Shown one piece after another: positions 53,691-62,012 of a stretch of DNA of 64,000 nt. Numbering within the stretch: position 1 is the stretch's first letter; every line of letters starts with the position of its first letter. The DNA is taken from contig DATGLG010000017.1 in the NCBI GenBank assembly GCA_035294245.1, positions 65,998-129,997 on the forward strand. The letters are read 5' to 3'. Origin of the DNA: DATGLG01 sp035294245. Its GTDB lineage: Bacteria > Pseudomonadota > Alphaproteobacteria > JACZXZ01. The notes below the pieces were generated by a model. That model had not been told where the DNA came from and did no database searches. It saw only the letters and a list, made by a program, of their open reading frames with translations. The translations under genes and the position numbers were made by a program.

Positions 53691-54661
53691 CGCGGCATCT
53701 TGGATTTCGACCTCGAACGGGCAGCATCGCGATCGGCTTTCAGCCAGCGAATGAGCTCGGCCCTGCGCGCGGCGAGCAGAGCCTCGCCGTCTCGGCTTTG
53801 CCAGTCATAGACGCCTTTTCCGCTCGGCAGGCCGCGATGGCCTTCGGCAACAAGGCGCGCGACGGCCTCGGGCGGAAGCGGTGCTGCATCGAGGCTCGGC
53901 TGCAAGAAGCGGGCGAAATGATACATCGTATCGAGGCCACCGACATCCGCCGATTCGATCGGCCCGGTAACGCCCAGCCGGCGCCCGATGCTGTAGCGCA
54001 CCACCGCATCGATCGCCGCCGCCGAGGCAGCCCCTGACGCCCAAAGCGACCAGGCCTCGCGCAGAGCCGCGAATTGGATGCGATTGCCGATGAATCCCGG
54101 CACTTCGCGATCGATCATCACGGGCTCTTTGTCGGCCTCGCGCAGAGCCGCGCAGACCCAGGGCACGACATCGGCGGCCGTATCCGGTCCGGCGCAGACC
54201 TCGACGAGGGGAATCAGCTGGGGCGGATACCAGAAATGGGTCGCGACGACGCGCTCGCGGTTCTGCACACGCGCGACGACCTCGCTTGCCGGATGGCCGC
54301 TCGAAGTCGCCAGCACGGCGGGCGGCGGACATAAGGTGTCGAGGCGCGCGAAGATCGCGTGCTTGAGCGTCATGTCTTCGGGAACGGCCTCGATGACGAG
54401 CTCGGCTTCTGCCGCATCCTCGAGCCGCGTCGACGTGGCGATGCGGCCGAGAGCCGCCTTGGCCTCGCCCTCCGTGGTCAAGCCGTTCTCTTGAAAGAGC
54501 GCCAGGCTTTCCACGATTCGCTGCCGCGCACGCGAGAGGCTCGCATCGCTGCGCCCGATCAAGCGAACGCGGCGCCCGGCCGCCGCGAAGACTTGCGCGA
54601 TGCCGTGGCCGATGATGCCATTGCCGATCACGGCGACGGTCCTCAACTCACCTGGGGGCAT
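53687..54661 (-). CDS. 3-hydroxyacyl-CoA dehydrogenase-family NAD enzyme (carnitine-dehydrogenase-like)
   Basis: 324 residues. The Rossmann motif VAVIGNGIIGHGIAQVFAAA is at the N-terminus, the catalytic region ATSSGHPASEV and THFWYPPQLIPLVEV in the middle, and the C-terminal dimer domain has GFIGNRIQFAALREA. The short length and HFWYPP motif fit L-carnitine or lambda-crystallin-type dehydrogenases more than fatty-acid enzymes. Translationally coupled to the FAD oxidoreductase gene. Confidence 0.85.
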   Translation of the reverse strand: MPPGELRTVAVIGNGIIGHGIAQVFAAAGRRVRLIGRSDASLSRARQRIVESLALFQENGLTTEGEAKAALGRIATSTRLEDAAEAELVIEAVPEDMTLKHAIFARLDTLCPPPAVLATSSGHPASEVVARVQNRERVVATHFWYPPQLIPLVEVCAGPDTAADVVPWVCAALREADKEPVMIDREVPGFIGNRIQFAALREAWSLWASGAASAAAIDAVVRYSIGRRLGVTGPIESADVGGLDTMYHFARFLQPSLDAAPLPPEAVARLVAEGHRGLPSGKGVYDWQSRDGEALLAARRAELIRWLKADRDAARSRSKSKMPR

Positions 54662-54884
54662 ATGGAATCCTTCAATGCCTCGCGTCCAGGATCGAGCCTA
54701 GCACGTTCGATGTCCGGGCGCCCACGCGGATGAAGTCGGGCGCACATCCGCGCACGGGGTTGACAGCTTGCGACCAGGCTGCCTAGCTTGAGCCAGCGTT
54801 CTGCATCTGTCTCGAATCCTCGTTGCCTAGCGAAGGACCGCGACAGCCTTGGACGTGCGTGCAGCCTGTCTGGAACATCAGCGC

Positions 54885-55661
54885 ATGACCTCTCCCTCAG
54901 TGGATCGGACGCGGCAGGCCGCCGAAACCTTGGTCACGGCGCGCCTCTCCGGCCACAAGATCGATCGTATCCCCGCGGATTGCGCGCCGCGGAGCGAGGT
55001 CGAAGCCTGGGCCATTCAGGCGGAGGTCGCCCGCCGGCTTGGGGTCGAGATCGGCGGATGGAAGGTCGGCATGTCGCCGGGGAACGCGCCGGTCGCAGCC
55101 CCTATCTTCGCCCCCGATATTCACGCCAGTCCGGTGCGCGTCTCGGTCGGGCGGGAAGCCGGCGTTATCGTCGAAGCGGAAGTCGCCTTTCGTCTCGCGC
55201 GCGACTTGCCGCCACGTCGTGATCGCTCCGCCTATACAGCTGCCGAGGTCCTCGACGCGGTCGGCGGCGCCTTCGCCGCCATCGAGATCGTTATCAGCCG
55301 TTATCGCTCGCTCGCCGACGTGCCGAAGCTCGATATGCTCGCGGACAATCAGGCCAATGGCGGCTTCGTCTTCGGCCAGGTTATGGCCGGTTGGCGCGGG
55401 CTCGCGCTTCCGCAGCTTCCTGTCGCTCTCGAGGTCGCCGGCAAAACCATCGTCGAGCGCCAGGGCGGCAACCCCGCGGGCGATCCTGTCCCACCTCTCG
55501 TCTGGCTGGCCAATCACCTCGCGACCCATGGCGACGGCCTCAAGGCGGGGCAAATTGTAACCACGGGAAGCTATACGGGGATGAATCCGGCGCGCCCGGG
55601 CGAGCGCGTGGTCGCGCGCTTTTCCGGGCTGGGCGAGGCGATCGTTGATTTTATCAGCTGA
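54885..55661 (+). CDS. 2-keto-4-pentenoate hydratase family protein
   Basis: 258 residues from the ATG at 54885. Family features are GWKVGMSPGNAPVAAPIF, VEAEVAFRLARDLPP (metal-binding Glu residues) and the closing GSYTGMNPARPGERVVA. Hydrates or decarboxylates 2-keto-enoic acids from meta-cleavage or similar pathways. It lies 49 bases upstream of the FAH-family gene on the same strand, a common pairing in catabolic operons. Confidence 0.88.
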   Translation: MTSPSVDRTRQAAETLVTARLSGHKIDRIPADCAPRSEVEAWAIQAEVARRLGVEIGGWKVGMSPGNAPVAAPIFAPDIHASPVRVSVGREAGVIVEAEVAFRLARDLPPRRDRSAYTAAEVLDAVGGAFAAIEIVISRYRSLADVPKLDMLADNQANGGFVFGQVMAGWRGLALPQLPVALEVAGKTIVERQGGNPAGDPVPPLVWLANHLATHGDGLKAGQIVTTGSYTGMNPARPGERVVARFSGLGEAIVDFIS

Positions 55662-55710
55662 GATGACCGCGCCATAAGCGGCGGCGGTACTCATTCGACG
55701 GGAGGAATCC

Positions 55711-56559
55711 ATGAAGTTGCTGCGCTATGGACCGCCGGGGCAGGAGAAGCCGGGGATGCTGGACCGCGACGGCAAGATTCGCGATCTCGCCGGCCAGGTG
55801 GAGGACATCGCTGGCGATGCGCTGTCGCCGAAGGGCCTCGCCAAGCTGGCACGACTCGATCCCACGACGCTGCCCCTTGTCAAAGGCACGCCTCGGCTCG
55901 GCCCTTGCGTCGGCAAAGTGTCAAAGCTCGTCTGCGTCGGCTTGAATTATTCAGATCACGCTGCAGAGACCGGCGCCAAGGTCCCCTCCGAGCCGATCCT
56001 CTTCCAGAAGGCCACCACCTGCATCATCGGTCCGAACGATGACGTGATGCTGCCGCGCGATTCGAAGAAGGGCGACTGGGAGGTCGAGCTCGGGATCGTG
56101 ATTGGGAGCACGGCGCGCTATGTGCCAATCGAGAAGAGCCTGGACTATGTCGCCGGCTATTGCGTCTTCAACGACGTCTCCGAGCGGGAATTTCAAATCG
56201 AGCGCCTCGGACAATGGACCAAGGGCAAGAGCGCCGATACATTCGGCCCCATGGGTCCCTGGCTCGTCACCAAGGACGAGGTGCCGGACCCGCAGAATCT
56301 CGACATGTTCCTCGATGTGAGCGGCGTGCGCCGGCAGACGGGAAACACGCGCACGATGATCTTTGGGGTCAAGCACCTGGTGAGCTACATCAGCCAATTC
56401 ATGACCCTGTTGCCGGGAGATGTCATCCCGACCGGAACCCCGCCGGGAGTGGGGCTCGGCATGAAGCCGCCCCAGTTCCTGAAGCCCGGCGACGTCATGC
56501 ATCTCGGCATCCAAGGCCTCGGCGAACAGCGCCAGAAAGTCGTGGCCTTTCACCTGTGA
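55711..56559 (+). CDS. Fumarylacetoacetate hydrolase family protein
   Basis: 282 residues, GGGAGGAATCC upstream of the ATG. The C-terminal FAH domain carries LVCVGLNYSDHAAETG, the metal-binding GDWEVELGIVIG and GDVIPTGTPPGVGLGMKP. Acts on acylpyruvates or 2-keto acids (ureidoglycolate-lyase/acylpyruvase group). Together with the hydratase upstream it suggests a short carbon-skeleton breakdown pathway. Confidence 0.92.
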   Translation: MKLLRYGPPGQEKPGMLDRDGKIRDLAGQVEDIAGDALSPKGLAKLARLDPTTLPLVKGTPRLGPCVGKVSKLVCVGLNYSDHAAETGAKVPSEPILFQKATTCIIGPNDDVMLPRDSKKGDWEVELGIVIGSTARYVPIEKSLDYVAGYCVFNDVSEREFQIERLGQWTKGKSADTFGPMGPWLVTKDEVPDPQNLDMFLDVSGVRRQTGNTRTMIFGVKHLVSYISQFMTLLPGDVIPTGTPPGVGLGMKPPQFLKPGDVMHLGIQGLGEQRQKVVAFHL

Positions 56560-56583
56560 GCGACGGCTTCGAGGCGGAGTCGC

Positions 56584-57381
56584 CTACTCCGAGCGGACGA
56601 GGCGGGCCAGCCCGACCACGCGCTCAACAGCGAAGACGATCGCGACGATTAAGGCGACCTGAACTGCCGAGGCGGCGGCGATGACGAGCTGGCCGCCTTG
56701 GAACTGCAGATAGCTGAAGATCTCGATCGGTAGCGTCGTGACACCCGGACCCGTGAGGAACAAGGCGGTATTGAGCTCGCCGAAGGAGACGATAAAGGCG
56801 AACATCCACCCCGAGACGATCCCCGGCCAAATGATCGGCAGAGTCACGAGGAAAAAGGTTCTCAGCGGTCCCGCGCCAAGGCTTTGCCCGGCCTCCTCGA
56901 GCGCCGGGTCGAAGGTCTGCAGGCTCGCCAATATGGACCTGATCGCAAAAGGCGCGCCAACGACGGTATGGGCGATGAGCAGGCCGAGGAAGATCGGCAC
57001 GCCGCCGATCACCTTGTAGAAGAGCAGCAGCGCCAGCCCAAGAATGATGGTCGGGAAGACCAGTGGTGCGAGGAAGAGACCCTGGAGAATGCCGGCGATG
57101 ACCCCGCGGCGCCGCGCGACGGCCAATGCCGCCAGAGTTCCGGCAACGGTGGCGAGCGTCGCCGCAGCGAGCGCGAGCTCGAGGCTGAGCCAGAAGGCGC
57201 TGCGCAGCTCCTCCGTCGCGAAGAAGGTCTCGAACCAGCGGAGCGAGATGCCTCGCGGGGGGAAGGCGAAGAAATCCGTCGGCGAGAAGGCCGTGACGAC
57301 GACGAGAAGGATCGGCCCGAGGATCAGGAGATAGGAGATCGCCGCAAGGAGCACGATCAGGATGTTTGCACTTCGGCTCAT
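56584..57381 (-). CDS. ABC transporter permease, PotC type
   Basis: 265 residues, six membrane segments. The cytoplasmic EAA loop is LEEAGQSLGAGPLRTFFLVT. Second permease of the polyamine/quaternary amine-type importer; its start overlaps the first permease stop by four bases. Last gene of the operon, convergent with the FAH gene. Confidence 0.92.
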   Translation of the reverse strand: MSRSANILIVLLAAISYLLILGPILLVVVTAFSPTDFFAFPPRGISLRWFETFFATEELRSAFWLSLELALAAATLATVAGTLAALAVARRRGVIAGILQGLFLAPLVFPTIILGLALLLFYKVIGGVPIFLGLLIAHTVVGAPFAIRSILASLQTFDPALEEAGQSLGAGPLRTFFLVTLPIIWPGIVSGWMFAFIVSFGELNTALFLTGPGVTTLPIEIFSYLQFQGGQLVIAAASAVQVALIVAIVFAVERVVGLARLVRSE

Positions 57382-58262
57382 CCACGGCCCTGCACGCGGC
57401 CCGGCCGCAGAACGAGAAGGATGAGCCCGGCGATCGCCAGTGCCAGTAGGAGCAGCACGAAGGCGAGAGCCGCCGCGCGCGGCCATTCGAATACCGTCAC
57501 GGAGTCGTAAACGAGGCTGACCAGGATCTTGGCGCGAGGCCCGCCGAGCAGGGTCGCCGTGACATAAGCGCTCATGGTCAAGAGAAAGACGAGCAGCATC
57601 CCGGAGGCGATGCCGGGGCTCGAAAGCGGGAGGATCACGTGAATGAAGGCGCGGAACGGATTGGCGCCGAGGGATTGCGCCGCCTCGTGATACTGCCGCT
57701 CCATGGCCGCGAGGTTGTTTGTGATCGAGATGATCATATAGGGCAGGAGGATCGTCATGAGCCCGAAGGCAACAGCCCCGAAGCTGTAGAGCAGCGGTAG
57801 AGGCGCATCGGAGATACCAAGGCCGCGAAAGAGCGTATTGATGACGCCCTGCCGCCCCAGGATCGTGATCCAGCCATAGGCGCGGACGACATTGCTGACC
57901 ATGAGCGGGAAGAGAAGCAGAAGCAGGAACCAGAGTCGCCGCCGGGGCGGCAGAGGCGCGATAAGATAGGCGGTGGCGTAGCCCAGCACGAGGCAGAGGC
58001 CGAGGATCGCCCCCGCGGCGAGGAGCGTTCGCCGGATGATGAGGAGATAGAAGGGATCCGTGAATGCCTGCGCGTAATGCTCGAGCGTGAGCTGGTGGCC
58101 ATAGAGCGCCGTCTGCGACGCGGAATGCAGGCTGACCCAGAACAGGTAGACGAGCGGGCCGACGAAGAAGGCGAGGAACAGGGCCAAAGGCGGCAGGAGA
58201 AGCGCGCCCGCGAGCAGGCGGCGAGGGATGGCGGCGCCGGATATGAGCGAGGGGCGCGCCAT
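57378..58262 (-). CDS. ABC transporter permease, PotB type
   Basis: 294 residues from the ATG at 58262 (a GTG one codon earlier is also in frame). Six membrane segments and the EAA loop YHEAAQSLGANPFRAFIHVI. The ATG overlaps the ATPase stop by one base (TGATG). Forms the membrane channel with the downstream permease. Confidence 0.92.
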   Translation of the reverse strand: MARPSLISGAAIPRRLLAGALLLPPLALFLAFFVGPLVYLFWVSLHSASQTALYGHQLTLEHYAQAFTDPFYLLIIRRTLLAAGAILGLCLVLGYATAYLIAPLPPRRRLWFLLLLLFPLMVSNVVRAYGWITILGRQGVINTLFRGLGISDAPLPLLYSFGAVAFGLMTILLPYMIISITNNLAAMERQYHEAAQSLGANPFRAFIHVILPLSSPGIASGMLLVFLLTMSAYVTATLLGGPRAKILVSLVYDSVTVFEWPRAAALAFVLLLLALAIAGLILLVLRPGRVQGRG

Positions 58263-59359
58263 CACCGAGGCCGCTCATCCAGCACGACGAGGCTTTCGGG
58301 CTCCCAGCCGACGCGCACCTCATCGCCCGGCCCCCACGGAAACGAATCCGGTGCCGCGTTCTGCAGGAAAGCAAGGATCGGCTGCTTGCCGCAATCGAGG
58401 AAGACCTGCACCGTGGCGCCGCGATAGACGATCTCGCGGATACGCGCGACGAACCCTTGGGAGCTCGAGGGCGGATGGAGACGCAGCCGTTCCGGTCGGA
58501 CGGCAAGACGGAGGCGCTCGCCGGCGGTGCGTCTCTCGCCCGCGACGACCAGGCGGCCCACTGCGGTGTCGACGACGGCTTTGCCCGCCTCGATCGCTGC
58601 AATGCGGCCTTCGAGGAGATTGCTTGCGCCGAGAAAGGTCGCGACGAATTCGGTGGCCGGGCGCTCATAAACCTCGCGCGGCGGCCCAAGCTGCTCGATT
58701 GCGCCGCCATTCATGACCGCGATGCGATCCGACATGGTCAGCGCCTCTTCCTGGTCATGGGTGACGAACACGGTCGTGATGCCGAGCTGGCGCTGCAAGG
58801 CGCGAAGCTCGACTTGCATGGCCTCACGCAGGTTCTTGTCGAGAGCGCCAAGGGGCTCGTCAAGAAGAAGCACGGCCGGCCTCACCACGATGGCGCGCGC
58901 AAGCGCCACGCGCTGCTGCTGGCCCCCGGAAAGCTGCTTCGGGTAGCGCACGGCAAAGCCGTCGAGCTTGACGAGGGCGAGCGCCTGCCGCACCCGCTCG
59001 GCGCGCTCGGCGCGGGGAATCCTGCGCATCCTAAGTCCGAAGGCGACGTTCTCGGCAACGGTCAAATGCGGGAAGAGCGCGAAATTTTGGAAGACCATCG
59101 CGAAGTCGCGCTTATAAGGCGGCACCGCGGTCACGCGCACGCCGCGAATATGGACCTCGCCTTCGCTGGGCAACTCGAATCCGGCGATGATGCGCAGTGT
59201 TGTCGTCTTGCCGCAGCCAGAGGGGCCAAGCAGCGAGAAAAAGCTTCCGCGCGGGATCGCGAGGCTGACACCCTTGACCGCTGCGACATTCCCATAGCTC
59301 TTGCGCACCCGGTCGAGAGAGACGTCGATGGTCGCTGCGGACTCGCTCATCTCCACCAT
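58262..59359 (-). CDS. ABC transporter ATP-binding protein, PotA/UgpC-like
   Basis: 365 residues from the ATG at 59359; an ATG three codons later is an alternative. Walker A GPSGCGKTT, Q-loop VFQNFALFPH, signature LSGGQQQR, Walker B VLLLDEPLGALD and switch His THDQEE. The C-terminal TOBE domain (about 280-360) is complete. Energises the two permeases. Its start lies one base after the stop of the amidotransferase-like gene, so the two are coupled. Confidence 0.93.
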   Translation of the reverse strand: MVEMSESAATIDVSLDRVRKSYGNVAAVKGVSLAIPRGSFFSLLGPSGCGKTTTLRIIAGFELPSEGEVHIRGVRVTAVPPYKRDFAMVFQNFALFPHLTVAENVAFGLRMRRIPRAERAERVRQALALVKLDGFAVRYPKQLSGGQQQRVALARAIVVRPAVLLLDEPLGALDKNLREAMQVELRALQRQLGITTVFVTHDQEEALTMSDRIAVMNGGAIEQLGPPREVYERPATEFVATFLGASNLLEGRIAAIEAGKAVVDTAVGRLVVAGERRTAGERLRLAVRPERLRLHPPSSSQGFVARIREIVYRGATVQVFLDCGKQPILAFLQNAAPDSFPWGPGDEVRVGWEPESLVVLDERPR

Positions 59360-59360
59360 C

Positions 59361-60812
59361 TCAGGCAAGCGCAAGATCGAACTCGGCAAGCCCTGCCCAG
59401 GCCTCGATGAGGCAAAGGGCGAGCTCGACCTCGAGCATGCGCTCGGCCGGGCGCCGGGTATCGTTTGGCTGGCGCCACCCCGCAAGCGCATGCTCGGCGA
59501 GGGCGATCCAGGCGGCGAGAATGCGATGCGCCTCCTCGCCACCCTTGGTTGGGCGCTCGAAGATGCCCATGAGCCGTTGTGCGGCAGGCTCGATTCGCGT
59601 TGCGAGCCGATCACTCAGCCAGGCTTGCAGCTCGCCGTAATCGTCCGTCGCAAACGTGATCTCCTTCAGCTTGCGCGCCGCCTCGGCGGCAAGCCGGCGC
59701 AGAGCCTCTCGCGCCGCTTCGGAATCGGCGCAGGCATTCCGGACCGCTATCGCGCGGGCAGCCTTGCCGTCGCTCATCAGGCCGTGCATCGCGTTAAGAA
59801 CGAGACGGAAGCTCGGCGATTCGAGCGGCCGATAGAAGGCCAACGTCTGCTCCATGATATGGCGACCGCGTATAGGCAGGTAATGGCGGACGTAATCTTC
59901 GAGCGCCATATATTTCCGCACGAGATCGCCCATCTCGGGATGGGGCGAGAACAATATGGCGCGGCCACGCGGCCCCTCCGCCTGGAGGATCGCCGTGCGG
60001 CCGGCCATGTTGCGGGCGAAGCGTTCCTCATCGAGAGGGTTGTCGATGAAGAGCCTCCCGGAAGCATAGAGCTCCTGGAAGCTGCCAAGCGCGGAAACAC
60101 CGCGGCCGAGCTCGTCATAGACCGGGCCGTGGTAATAGGGAATCTCGAGGGTGCGCGGCAGGCCGAGGCCGATATGGGAGTCGGTCAGCGCACAGGTGAC
60201 AATCCCGACGCCCGTGCGGAGATATTCGTGGGTGAAGCGCGGACGCGCCCGGGCGGTGCCGGTCCAGCAGGGCCGGCCCGCCGAGAGATAGAAGGCGCCG
60301 CCGCAGGAGCCGATGCAGGCGCCGCCCCGTGCCAAGAAATCACGGACGGCGGCATCGGCGCCGGGACTCTCCTCTTCCGCATCGAGCCCCCAATTGGCGA
60401 AGCCGCCCGGGAGGATGAAGAGATTGGCGTCGTCAAGCCCGCCCGCCGCGATCGCCGCGCCATCGAGGACCTGGAAAGAAAAGCCGAGGCGCGTCAAGGC
60501 AAGGGCATAATAGGCGTAGTAAGGATAGGCGGAGGCGGTGCCGGCCAATACGGCAATGCGCACGGGTGCGAGGGGTGCTGCGCCCAGGGGCAGCGGGCCG
60601 GGCAGTGCCGATGTCGAGAGCCCGAGGCGGGCGAGGCGCTCGGCGCAGCCCGCCGGTGCGTCGATGATGTAATCGCCCGCCTCGATGCCCGCCGAATCGT
60701 GCAGAGCGAGCCATAACTTGACACCGCGGGCGAGGAGGCGGTTGGCTGCGACCGCGACATCGAAGCGATCGCCGTTCCTGCGCCACGAAAGATGCAGCAA
60801 GGCGGCCTCCAC
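59361..60812 (-). CDS. BPL-N / class I glutamine amidotransferase-like protein in a transporter operon
   Basis: 483 residues. A middle domain (about 85-285) is of the GATase1/BPL-N type: VRIAVLAGTASAYPYYAYY, LFILPGGFANWGLD and the nucleophile elbow IGSCGGAFYLS with the expected Cys; a later FSPHPEMGD supplies the His. About 80 N-terminal residues and 190 C-terminal helical residues flank it and match nothing I recognise. Its place between the binding protein and ATPase genes suggests it processes the imported compound, but hydrolase activity is inference. Confidence 0.7.
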   Translation of the reverse strand: MEAALLHLSWRRNGDRFDVAVAANRLLARGVKLWLALHDSAGIEAGDYIIDAPAGCAERLARLGLSTSALPGPLPLGAAPLAPVRIAVLAGTASAYPYYAYYALALTRLGFSFQVLDGAAIAAGGLDDANLFILPGGFANWGLDAEEESPGADAAVRDFLARGGACIGSCGGAFYLSAGRPCWTGTARARPRFTHEYLRTGVGIVTCALTDSHIGLGLPRTLEIPYYHGPVYDELGRGVSALGSFQELYASGRLFIDNPLDEERFARNMAGRTAILQAEGPRGRAILFSPHPEMGDLVRKYMALEDYVRHYLPIRGRHIMEQTLAFYRPLESPSFRLVLNAMHGLMSDGKAARAIAVRNACADSEAAREALRRLAAEAARKLKEITFATDDYGELQAWLSDRLATRIEPAAQRLMGIFERPTKGGEEAHRILAAWIALAEHALAGWRQPNDTRRPAERMLEVELALCLIEAWAGLAEFDLALA

Positions 60813-60848
60813 CGACGCCGTTTCCTAAGCGGGGGCGGCCAGCGTAAC

Positions 60849-61913
60849 TCAGCCGCCGGCGACGATGCGGTTCCAGCGGTCGGTCATCTCGGCGCGATGA
60901 TCGGCCATGAAGGCCTGATCGAGCTCGATCAGCCGGTTGAACTCGGCATCGCTCATCTTGACCCGCTCCTGCAGATTGGCCGGCAGGAGGCTCACCATCT
61001 TCCGGTTGGTTCCGGGATAGTTGAACTTTTCCGTGTAGATGGTCTGAATCTTGGGGTCGAGGGTGAGGTTGAGATACGTCTCGGCCCAAACGCGGTTTTT
61101 CGTGTTCTTGGCGATCGCCGTGCCGGCGGAATAGAGGATGGCGCCTTCCTTCGGATAGACCCATGCGACAGGCGTGCCCCAGCCCTGCACCGTGTAGGTC
61201 TGGGACTTGTAGAGGATACCGATGAGCGCCTCCTCGTCACGCAAGGCGTTCATGATGGAATCGGTATCCTTGGCCCAAATCGGCTGCAGGGCGACCATCT
61301 TCTTGAGCATCTCGAAGCCGGCCGCCTCGTCCTTGGGGTCCTTGCCGAGGGCCAGGGCGCCGATCGGAATGATGTAAGGCCCGATCGAGTGGCTGATATC
61401 GGGCAGGACGATACGGTTCTTGAATTCCGGCCGCCATAGGTCCGCGAAGCCGGTCGGCGGGCTCTTCACCAGCTTCGTATTGTAAACGACGCCGAGCGGC
61501 GAGAAGATTTGCGCCACCCAATAGTCCTGTATGAAGCGGGGATAGACGTCCTTCAGATTGGTGAGCCGCGGCGAGTTCTTATCGAGCTTCTCGAACACGC
61601 CTTCCCGAACCGCGAGGGGAACGAGGCCGTCATGAATCTGGACGACGTCGTATTTCTGGTCGTTCAGGCTCACCCGCAGCTTGGTGATGCGCTGGACGGG
61701 GCTCGAGCTGCGATCCTGCAGCACCTTGATCCCCGTCGCCTTCTCGAAGGCGGCGTCGACCCCGGCCTTGATCGAATCGCCCCATAACCCGCCCCAGGTC
61801 ATCACGACAATCTGTTCGGGCTTGTCGGCAGCCCAGGCTGACCGTGCCAGCGGCAAGGCGGCCGTTCCGGCGACGGCCGCGGCCGAGCTCTTTAGAAAAT
61901 CGCGACGACGCAT
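60849..61913 (-). CDS. Extracellular solute-binding protein, PotD/F-like
   Basis: 354 residues from the ATG at 61913, preceded by GGGAGGAGCC. The N-terminus MRRRDFLKSSAAAVAG is a twin-arginine-type signal ending near RSAWAAD. The mature protein follows the type 1 spermidine/putrescine or iron-binding fold (VVMTWGGLWGDSIKAGVDAA, DVVQIHDGLVPLA). First gene of the importer operon, about 100 bases after ggt. Ligand unknown; the Tat signal is common for such proteins in Alphaproteobacteria. Confidence 0.9.
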   Translation of the reverse strand: MRRRDFLKSSAAAVAGTAALPLARSAWAADKPEQIVVMTWGGLWGDSIKAGVDAAFEKATGIKVLQDRSSSPVQRITKLRVSLNDQKYDVVQIHDGLVPLAVREGVFEKLDKNSPRLTNLKDVYPRFIQDYWVAQIFSPLGVVYNTKLVKSPPTGFADLWRPEFKNRIVLPDISHSIGPYIIPIGALALGKDPKDEAAGFEMLKKMVALQPIWAKDTDSIMNALRDEEALIGILYKSQTYTVQGWGTPVAWVYPKEGAILYSAGTAIAKNTKNRVWAETYLNLTLDPKIQTIYTEKFNYPGTNRKMVSLLPANLQERVKMSDAEFNRLIELDQAFMADHRAEMTDRWNRIVAGG

Positions 61914-62012
61914 GGCTCCTCCCGTTCGCGTTCGATACTTCATTCTTATGAATGGCCGAACGCTATCGCCCCGGTGCCGGCAGGTCAACGAAGCCGCGCG
62001 ATCTTCTCGGCC

